A stretch of DNA of 64,000 nucleotides from Kribbella sp. VKM Ac-2568. GTDB lineage: Bacteria; Actinomycetota; Actinomycetes; Propionibacteriales; Kribbellaceae. Below, in pieces: positions 58,600 to 64,000 of this stretch (positions are counted from its first letter, which is position 1; each line of letters opens with the position of its first letter). The notes below the pieces were generated by a model, which had not been told where the DNA came from, did not search any database, and saw nothing but the letters and a program-made list of their open reading frames with translations. Location of the stretch: NCBI RefSeq assembly GCF_004345365.1, contig NZ_SLVF01000013.1:62001-126000 (forward strand), read 5' to 3'. The translations under genes were made by a program, and so were the position numbers.

Positions 58600-59475
58600 T
58601 CAACCGGCCAGAACGTCGGCGGCCAGTGACTCGATCAGTTCGCGCCAAGCGGGCAGGTAGTTCTCGGCGGGCCCCGTCTGGGTGACCACGAGGCGCGCTC
58701 CCCCGTTCCCGTCCCGGAGTCGCCAGGTAACCACCCCGTGCTGCCACGGGTAACTCAACTCCACCGGTGCCTCGGCAGTCTGCACCCTTCCGGCTTCGAT
58801 GCCTGCGGCAACGAAGCCGGAAGGAGGCGGGGAGTTGAGGAGATCCGCCGCCCCCAGGCCGCCGCCGGCTGTGTCGGCCGGCACCTCCGAACCGTCGGCT
58901 GCTCCTGCTACCAACCTCGCCCAGACGTCTTCTTTGGGGGCGACCAGTTGGCGTTCGTAGTGGATTGAGCCGTTGGGGTGGAGGGTGCCCTGGTCCAGAG
59001 CGTGGTGCTTGATGAAGTGTTCGTGGAGTAGTGGGTAGGTCTCGCGTTGGATGGTGGCTCCGCCCAGGGCCTTGTCCAGGGCGTCCAGGCAGAGGATCCA
59101 GCCGCTGGTGAAGCTTGCGGAGCCTGGGCGGTCGTCGTAGGTGGCGGTGAGGGTCAGGAGGCAGCCATCGTCGGTCGGGGCTAGTTCCCAGCGCTGGATC
59201 TCGGCGCCCCAGGTGTACTCGAGCAGGCGGGGTGGGTCGTAGGCGCGGATCACGCCGGTGTTGTCGGGGTCTTCGACGAAGTCGTCCTCACCTTGCTCGA
59301 AGGTGAACGAGATCTTCCCGTCCAGCCGCAGATCCAGCTCGACCGCGGCCGGGAACCACGCGGCCAGCTCGGAGGGATCGGTCAGCGCCCGCCAGACCTT
59401 CTCCGGCGGATGTGTCAGCCGCCGCTCCATCCGCAGTACGGTCCGGCCGTTCTCGCTGGTCAGCGTTTCACTCAT
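58600..59475 (-). CDS. AHSA1/SRPBCC-domain protein
   Basis: 291 residues, two START-like parts. The first: MSETLTSENGRTVLRMERRL, THPPEKVWRALTDPSELAAW, EYTWGAEIQRWELAPTDDGC. The second, from about 195, is a weaker copy (SIHYERQLVAPKEDVWARLV). Ligand-binding or stress-related function; Hsp90-activation is not expected in bacteria. ATG at 59475 sits within an inverted repeat (59474-59500). Stop lies three bases from the MarR stop (convergent). Confidence 0.87.
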   Translation of the reverse strand: MSETLTSENGRTVLRMERRLTHPPEKVWRALTDPSELAAWFPAAVELDLRLDGKISFTFEQGEDDFVEDPDNTGVIRAYDPPRLLEYTWGAEIQRWELAPTDDGCLLTLTATYDDRPGSASFTSGWILCLDALDKALGGATIQRETYPLLHEHFIKHHALDQGTLHPNGSIHYERQLVAPKEDVWARLVAGAADGSEVPADTAGGGLGAADLLNSPPPSGFVAAGIEAGRVQTAEAPVELSYPWQHGVVTWRLRDGNGGARLVVTQTGPAENYLPAWRELIESLAADVLAG

Positions 59476-59500
59476 GCCCCATATATACCGCCAGGGGCAT
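59474..59500. promoter_or_regulatory. Inverted repeat over the AHSA1 start
   Basis: ATGCCCC (59474-59480) and GGGGCAT (59494-59500), 13 bases apart, with an A/T-rich TATATAT between that could be a -10 element of the leftward promoter. The left arm overlaps the start codon, so transcription is probably leaderless or the site acts as an operator. The family often has ArsR regulators beside it, none here. Confidence 0.5.
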
Positions 59501-59568
59501 ATAAGAGGCAAGAACAACGCCCGGCTGACCACGAACAGTCCGCCGGGAATCGCGGCCGTCACGCAGTG

Positions 59569-60606
59569 TCAACCACGGAACCGGGCCAGATCCTCGAGCT
59601 CGGCACCCAGTCCCTCCGGCACAGCTGAGTCGTCGAACAGCTCGACCTGCGGTCCGTTGTGCTTCCACGAGCCGATCACGACGCCGCCGTGGATGACCGC
59701 CGGGCGCAACATGCCGCCACCGGGATGGATGTGCTTGCGGTGTTCCTCGGCCAACGCGTAGCGCCGGTCCTTGTAGCCGAGCAGGTACGCGTCGAACTCC
59801 CCCACCAGCCGGAGATCGTCGCAACCGGGCAGGTCCTCGACCGCCGCCAGGGACTCTCCTTCCACCACGAACTCGGTGGTGGCGGCCGCCTTCAGCGCGT
59901 GCCGGGCCGCTGGGATCGGCAGTCCGGACCAGGTCGCGAAGTCCTGAGCAGTGGCAGGCCCGTACGCCGTGAGGTAGCGCCGGGCCAGGTCGTTCGCGGA
60001 GCCCTCGAGTGTCAGTGGTGCTCCGAGCCAGTCCCGAACGGCGACCCAGCTCTCATCGGCATCATGCCCGGGGCCGTAACAGACCTTCCCGAGCAACCCG
60101 GCATGCCGGATGCAGGCGTAGACGGCCTGTCCGGTCGGCTCCTGGATGAGCCCGGCTTCGACGAGTACTGCGCCGAGGCGGGCCCGGCCGGTCGGGCCGT
60201 TGTCCAGCAGGTAGGTCTCGAGCACCTCAGCCGCTCGATCGGGCAGGTCCCCGGCCAGGCCGAGTTCGCCGTACCGGCGGTGGGTGTCCTTGATCAGCTT
60301 GGTGCCGAGGAGTCCGAGCAATGGGCCGGCGTCCTCGGTGGCCACCAGTTGGAGGGTGCCGCGCATGAACCAGCCGCGCAGTACCGATCGATCTGTCTCC
60401 TGCGCGTAGGTGACGTCGGACCAGGTGGTCGCGGTGGATCGCGCTCGGACGGCGTACGCGGCTCCGCGCCAGCTCTGCGCTTGGAGCCCCGCCGCCCGGC
60501 GTACGACGTCGGCCACCCCTCCGGGGCCGGCCTCGGACACCGGACGATCTAGGCCGTTGGCCTGGACCCGTGCCGCCAGAAGCCAGCGGACTGACCTGTG
60601 CGGCAC
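59569..60606 (-). CDS. Winged-helix DNA-binding domain protein (AlkX/HTH_42 type)
   Basis: 345 residues; no domain other than the HTH_42 (PF06224-type) fold. It opens with RSVRWLLAARVQANGLDRPV and AAGLQAQSWRGAAYAVRARS, and ends with the conserved RPAVIHGGVVIGSWKHNGPQ VEL region. Related proteins (YcaQ/AlkX) include DNA glycosylases acting on crosslinks, so a repair role is possible but weak at this distance. ATG at 60606; single gene. Confidence 0.85.
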   Translation of the reverse strand: MPHRSVRWLLAARVQANGLDRPVSEAGPGGVADVVRRAAGLQAQSWRGAAYAVRARSTATTWSDVTYAQETDRSVLRGWFMRGTLQLVATEDAGPLLGLLGTKLIKDTHRRYGELGLAGDLPDRAAEVLETYLLDNGPTGRARLGAVLVEAGLIQEPTGQAVYACIRHAGLLGKVCYGPGHDADESWVAVRDWLGAPLTLEGSANDLARRYLTAYGPATAQDFATWSGLPIPAARHALKAAATTEFVVEGESLAAVEDLPGCDDLRLVGEFDAYLLGYKDRRYALAEEHRKHIHPGGGMLRPAVIHGGVVIGSWKHNGPQVELFDDSAVPEGLGAELEDLARFRG

Positions 60607-60661
60607 CCCTGCATAACATCACGTTCAGGGGCGCCGCGCAGGATCAGAGGGGTAGGAACCT

Positions 60662-61450
60662 TCAGTTCAGGTGGTCGTCGACCAGATTCGCGAACCCCTG
60701 CTGCCCAGTCGTGTTCGGGTGGTACGACTCTGTGACCGGGTTGGACAGGCCGTTGATCCACTCCGGGCTGCCGCAGACCGCGTGCCCGGTGAAGGCCGAG
60801 GTCGGGTTGACGAAGGTGAAGCCGGCGGCGCTCGCGGAGGCCGCCGCCTTCGAGTTGAGCAGGTCGGCGGTCTGGTTCAGCCGGGTCATCTCGGCGGCGC
60901 TGAAGAAGGTGCCCGCGTTGCAGTCGGTGCCGTTGAACAGCCGCGGATAGCCGACCGCGATGATCTTCGCCGCCGAGGCACGGCTCTTGATGGTCGCGTA
61001 GAGCCCGTTCAGGCGGCCGGGCAGCGTGTTGTTGATCGTCGCCTGGGCGGTGTTGATGGCGCCGTCGCAGTTGGCGAGCCAGGCGGGCTTGGCGCACTCG
61101 GTGATCACCGAGGAGAACCCGGCGTCGTTGCCGCCGACCTGGACGGTGACGAACTCGATCCCGCTGTTGAGCGGGCCGAGCTGGTTGGCCGTGACGTCCG
61201 CGACCCGGGCGCCGGAGCAGGCCACCGAGGTCAGGGTCGCGCCGATCCGGGCGGCGTCGAGGTACGGGTAGGAGAGGGTCGAGCGCTTGCAGGAGCCGCT
61301 CGAGGTGATGTAGCTGCGGGTCCCGACGCCGGAGGCGTACGAGTCGCCGAGCGCCACGTAGTCGGGCGCCGCGGCCTGGGCGATGGTCGGGTTGGTGAGG
61401 AGTGCGATCCCGAGGACCGCTGCGCTGATGATGCCGGCGATGGGTTTCAT
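60662..61450 (-). CDS. Secreted SGNH/GDSL hydrolase
   Basis: 262-residue exported lipase/esterase. Signal peptide MKPIAGIISAAVLGIALL ... IAQA with cleavage near residue 26. Block I GDSYASG with nucleophile S37; the Gly oxyanion block and block III G-G-N-D in VQVGGNDAGFS; block V D/H in ESYHPNTTGQQGF (His). Six cysteines (SCK, ACSG, ECAK, NCDG, DCN, VCG) could form three disulphides as in Streptomyces SGNH esterases. ATG at 61450. No neighbour in operon. Confidence 0.92.
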   Translation of the reverse strand: MKPIAGIISAAVLGIALLTNPTIAQAAAPDYVALGDSYASGVGTRSYITSSGSCKRSTLSYPYLDAARIGATLTSVACSGARVADVTANQLGPLNSGIEFVTVQVGGNDAGFSSVITECAKPAWLANCDGAINTAQATINNTLPGRLNGLYATIKSRASAAKIIAVGYPRLFNGTDCNAGTFFSAAEMTRLNQTADLLNSKAAASASAAGFTFVNPTSAFTGHAVCGSPEWINGLSNPVTESYHPNTTGQQGFANLVDDHLN

Positions 61451-61656
61451 CTGGGCGGTACCGCCTTTGCACTGGTGGAGGGAACCGAGGCGCAGGGTGA
61501 ACTGAGAGTCACCTTCCCTGACCAGTCAGTAACAAGCAAGAGCCTGGTTGGAAATTCACCACCAATTGCCGAACAGGGTAGGCCGAGGCGTCGGTGGTCG
61601 TGCTTTTGCCAACGCGTCGGACGGGACACCGCGAGATCGACAACGTCTGCGAGTTT

Positions 61657-62427
61657 TTAGCGTTCGGGTCCCGGCACCGAGAGCGGGTCGAAGCCGTAAG
61701 GGAGTTCGAGGCGGTGCGCCGACATCAGGTGCGCGTCGCCGAGGAGGTCCCGGGTGGAGCCGTCGGCGACGATCCGGCCGTCGTCCATCAGCAGACTCCG
61801 CTCGCAAAGTTGCAGCGCGTACGGCAGGTCGTGCGTGATCATCAGCAAGGTCACGTCGAGCCCGGACAGGATGTCCGCCAGTTCCCGCCGGCTCGCCGGA
61901 TCGAGGTTGCTCGAAGGCTCGTCCAGCACCAGTACTTCGGGCCGCATCGCGAGCACCGTGGCCACGGCGACGCGGCGGCGCTGGCCGTACGACAGGTGGT
62001 GCGGGGCGACATCAGCGTGGTCCTGCATGCCGACCTGGACCAGTGCCTCGTGCACCCTCGCTTCGAGATCGGCGCCGCGCAGGCCCAGGTTCGCCGGTCC
62101 GAAGGCGACGTCGTCCCGCACGGTCGGCATGAACAACTGGTCATCCGGGTCCTGGAACACCAACCCGACCTTCCGGCGTACTTCGGGAAGGTGCTCGCGG
62201 TGCAGGTCCGACCCGCCGATCTGGATCCGGCCGCTCCCGCTCCCGCCGGCCACCGAGCCGAGGATGCCGTTGAGGTGCAGCACGAGGGTGGTCTTGCCGG
62301 CGCCGTTCGGGCCGAGTAGCGCGACGCGTTCGCCGCGCTGAATGGTGAAGTCGACGCCGAACAGGGCCTGCCGGCCGTCGGGATAGGCGAAGACGAGACG
62401 CTCGACGTGGATCGATGGACCGCTCAC
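61657..62427 (-). CDS. cbiO: ECF transporter ATP-binding protein CbiO
   Basis: ATPase of a cobalt/nickel energy-coupling-factor transporter, 256 residues. Walker A LLGPNGAGKTTLVLH, Q-loop VFQDPDDQLFMPTV, signature LSYGQRRRVAVATVLA, Walker B VLVLDEPSSNLDP, and His switch MITHDLPYALQ. It forms a membrane complex with CbiQ and CbiM. GTG at 62427 overlaps the CbiQ stop (GTGA), so the three genes form an operon cbiM-cbiQ-cbiO reading leftward. Confidence 0.93.
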   Translation of the reverse strand: MSGPSIHVERLVFAYPDGRQALFGVDFTIQRGERVALLGPNGAGKTTLVLHLNGILGSVAGGSGSGRIQIGGSDLHREHLPEVRRKVGLVFQDPDDQLFMPTVRDDVAFGPANLGLRGADLEARVHEALVQVGMQDHADVAPHHLSYGQRRRVAVATVLAMRPEVLVLDEPSSNLDPASRRELADILSGLDVTLLMITHDLPYALQLCERSLLMDDGRIVADGSTRDLLGDAHLMSAHRLELPYGFDPLSVPGPER

Positions 62428-63191
62428 AAGCCGACCACCCTAGCCGTGACCGCGATGACGACCGCCGCCAGGGAGATCGCCAACCCCTCGACCCACTGGA
62501 CCCGGGCCGCTCCCGACTCCGACAGCAGCGGCATGCGTCCGGTGTAGCCGCGGGACTGCATCGCGAGGTGCACCCGCTCGCCGCGCTCGAAGCTCCGCAC
62601 GAACAATGCCCCGACTCCCCCGGCGATGGCCTTCAGATGACCCGCGCGACCGCCTCTGTACCCGCGGGACTCGCGCGCGATCCGCATCCGCTGCAGGTCG
62701 TCCGACACCACACTCAGGTACCGGACCATGAACGACAGGATCGCCACCAGCGTCGACGGCAACCGCAGCCGCTCGAGCCCGGCGAGCAACGCGCGCGGGC
62801 CCGTAGTGGCCGACAACACGATCGCCGCGACCACGCCGAGCGTCCCCTTGGCCAGCACGTTCCACGAGCCGAGCACCCCCGACTGCGACAGCGAGACACC
62901 CAGTACTTCGACCCGCGGGCCCGTCGCCACGAAGGGCAGCACCAGGGCGAACACCACGAACGGCGTCTCCACCGCCAGCCGCCTCATCACCACCAGGGGC
63001 GGCAGCTTGGCGAGCACGACGCACCAGACGAGCAGCGCGCCGTACAGGGCGAAGGCCCAGAAGACACCCGCCGGGGTGGACACCACGGCGAGCACGAAGA
63101 CGAACAGCGCGACGATCTTCACCTGCGCGGGCAACCGATGGATCCGGCTGTCCGCGACGACCAGCAGACCGTCTCCGGCGGAACCGGTCAC
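62424..63191 (-). CDS. cbiQ: ECF transporter transmembrane component CbiQ
   Basis: 255 residues with about six hydrophobic helices. The T-component carries the coupling motif A-R-E-S-R-G (RMRIARESRGYRGG) and the second one S-R-G (HLAMQSRGYTGRM), which contact the ATPase. N-terminal SRIHRLPAQVKIVALFVFV is family-typical. GTG at 63191 lies eight bases after the CbiM stop. Works with CbiM and CbiO to import cobalt, perhaps for cobalamin. Confidence 0.92.
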   Translation of the reverse strand: MTGSAGDGLLVVADSRIHRLPAQVKIVALFVFVLAVVSTPAGVFWAFALYGALLVWCVVLAKLPPLVVMRRLAVETPFVVFALVLPFVATGPRVEVLGVSLSQSGVLGSWNVLAKGTLGVVAAIVLSATTGPRALLAGLERLRLPSTLVAILSFMVRYLSVVSDDLQRMRIARESRGYRGGRAGHLKAIAGGVGALFVRSFERGERVHLAMQSRGYTGRMPLLSESGAARVQWVEGLAISLAAVVIAVTARVVGL

Positions 63192-63198
63192 GAGCGCA

Positions 63199-64000
63199 TC
63201 AGGCAGCCTTGTCGGCGCGCGACGACCGCAGCGACGCCACCTTGGCGATCGTCAGCCCGACCGCGATCGTCACCAGTACTCCGATGATGCCCGCGAGCGC
63301 GCCGGACACCTGGGCGTTGCCGATCCCGCTGACCCCGTAGTCCGCGAGCGGGCTGCCCGCCACCGCCGAGTCCTTGGCCGCGCCGTCGAACCCGAGCCTC
63401 GCGCCGACGAACTCCAGCCCGTCCGGGTGCGCGCTGGCGAACAGGCTGACGACTCCGGCGACCAACAGGGTGGCGGCGATCCCGACGCCCAGAGTCCGGC
63501 CGGTGGGCTTCGCCGCGATCGGCCGGTCCGGCGACACCGTCGAGCTGTTGCCGTCGGCATCGACCAGGACGAGGTCCGGCTGCAGGTGGCGAGCGGCGTA
63601 CACGAGGTCGGGGCGGGTCGCGACGACGGCGCTCAGCACCGCGGCGGTGATCACGGCCTCGCCGAGGCCGACCAGGATGTGCCAGCCGACCATCGCGGTG
63701 GCGAGCTTGCCGAGCGGGATGTCGACCGCGCCGCCGATCGCGTAAAGACCGGTGAACGCGAGCGCGGCGACCGGGACCGAGACGAGGGCGCCGAGCGTGG
63801 TCGCGGGGACCACACTGCCGACCCGCTTGGGCAGCACCTGCAGCACCGTGCGGATCACGAAGTACCCCACCAGAACGGTGATCAGGCCCATCAAGGTGAT
63901 GTTCGTGCCGAGCGCGGTGAGACCGCCGTCGGCGAAGAGCAGGCCCTGGACGAGCAGCACCGTCGACATCACCAGCACGGCCGACCACGGGCCGACCAGG
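63199..64000 (-). CDS. cbiM: Energy-coupling factor cobalt/nickel permease CbiM, fused to a PDGLE domain (5' end outside window)
   Basis: Open at the right window edge, so the N-terminus is outside; about 267 residues seen. Several helices typical of CbiM (VLVMSTVLLVQGLLFADGGL, TALGTNITLMGLITVLVGYF, AMVGWHILVGLGEAVITAAV). The C-terminal part, from about residue 180 of the visible text, carries SAHPDGLEFVGARLGF, the PDGLE domain of the CbiN-like part, followed by a last helix. So CbiM and CbiN functions are in one chain. Stop at 63199; CbiQ follows. Confidence 0.9.
   Translation of the reverse strand, partial: LVGPWSAVLVMSTVLLVQGLLFADGGLTALGTNITLMGLITVLVGYFVIRTVLQVLPKRVGSVVPATTLGALVSVPVAALAFTGLYAIGGAVDIPLGKLATAMVGWHILVGLGEAVITAAVLSAVVATRPDLVYAARHLQPDLVLVDADGNSSTVSPDRPIAAKPTGRTLGVGIAATLLVAGVVSLFASAHPDGLEFVGARLGFDGAAKDSAVAGSPLADYGVSGIGNAQVSGALAGIIGVLVTIAVGLTIAKVASLRSSRADKAA

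Overview
The window is very GC-rich (about 70% by eye) with dense gene packing, frequent GTG starts, 1-4 base start/stop overlaps and families typical of soil actinomycetes: LLM (F420/flavin-type) oxidoreductases, DGPF/YCII proteins with an ECF sigma factor, eukaryote-type Ser/Thr kinase, SGNH esterase, secreted subtilisin, OtrA-like tetracycline protection. A Kribbella- or Streptomyces-like high-GC Gram-positive is the best guess; the genus is inference only. No rRNA, tRNA or CRISPR array was seen.

Bases 1-34 kb are mostly ordinary chromosome. In order: aminopeptidase N, an aldo/keto reductase coupled to YaaA, a decayed secreted HNH nuclease, a TrmB/LuxR-type regulator divergent from a 1113-residue secreted subtilisin, a DUF389 membrane protein, an amino-acid permease, an MFS exporter, a rhomboid protease, an acetyltransferase, a threonine/serine dehydratase, a propionyl-CoA synthetase, small stress and VOC proteins, and a probable four-gene minus-strand operon (Lrp regulator, NlpC/P60-like protein, unknown protein, RmlD-like reductase). 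Then come an LLM oxidoreductase and deaminase, and an envelope/signalling block: Ser/Thr kinase, VWA lipid-facing membrane protein, XRE regulator and LppU-like membrane protein, with a clear operator and terminator. A WYL regulator, a phosphotransferase, a two-domain VOC protein and an ECF42-type sigma factor with its DGPF partner close this part.

Bases 34-56 kb are a plasticity zone. At least four broken copies of one tyrosine-recombinase family lie on the minus strand (34996-35062, 37833-38111, 39137-40045, 42400-43153), three sharing a near-identical 21-base edge. Between them sit a markedly low-GC HAD phosphatase gene with the cut-off start of a second foreign gene, several GNAT, Nudix and VOC genes, and many remnants (dihydrofolate-reductase-like, GNAT, VOC, phosphotransferase, LLM oxidoreductase). 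An intact XerC/D-like integrase (43787-44752) is followed by a second, divergent UMP kinase. Next is a frameshifted LLM oxidoreductase whose promoter carries two matching palindromes, divergent from a ribosomal-protection tetracycline resistance gene with a possible leader peptide. LysR/dihydrofolate-reductase-like, RarD-like (frameshifted), methyltransferase and SDR genes follow, then truncated NmrA-like and sugar-ABC permease ends.

From 56 to 64 kb the chromosome looks ordinary again: LacI regulator (its transporter operon apparently lost), a divergent SDR/MarR pair with a double palindromic operator, an AHSA1 protein, a winged-helix protein, a secreted SGNH esterase, and the cobalt/nickel ECF transporter genes cbiO-cbiQ-cbiM (the last running off the window edge). 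The main biological interest is the recombinase graveyard with its cargo, and the regulatory DNA elements, rather than one obviously new multi-gene system.
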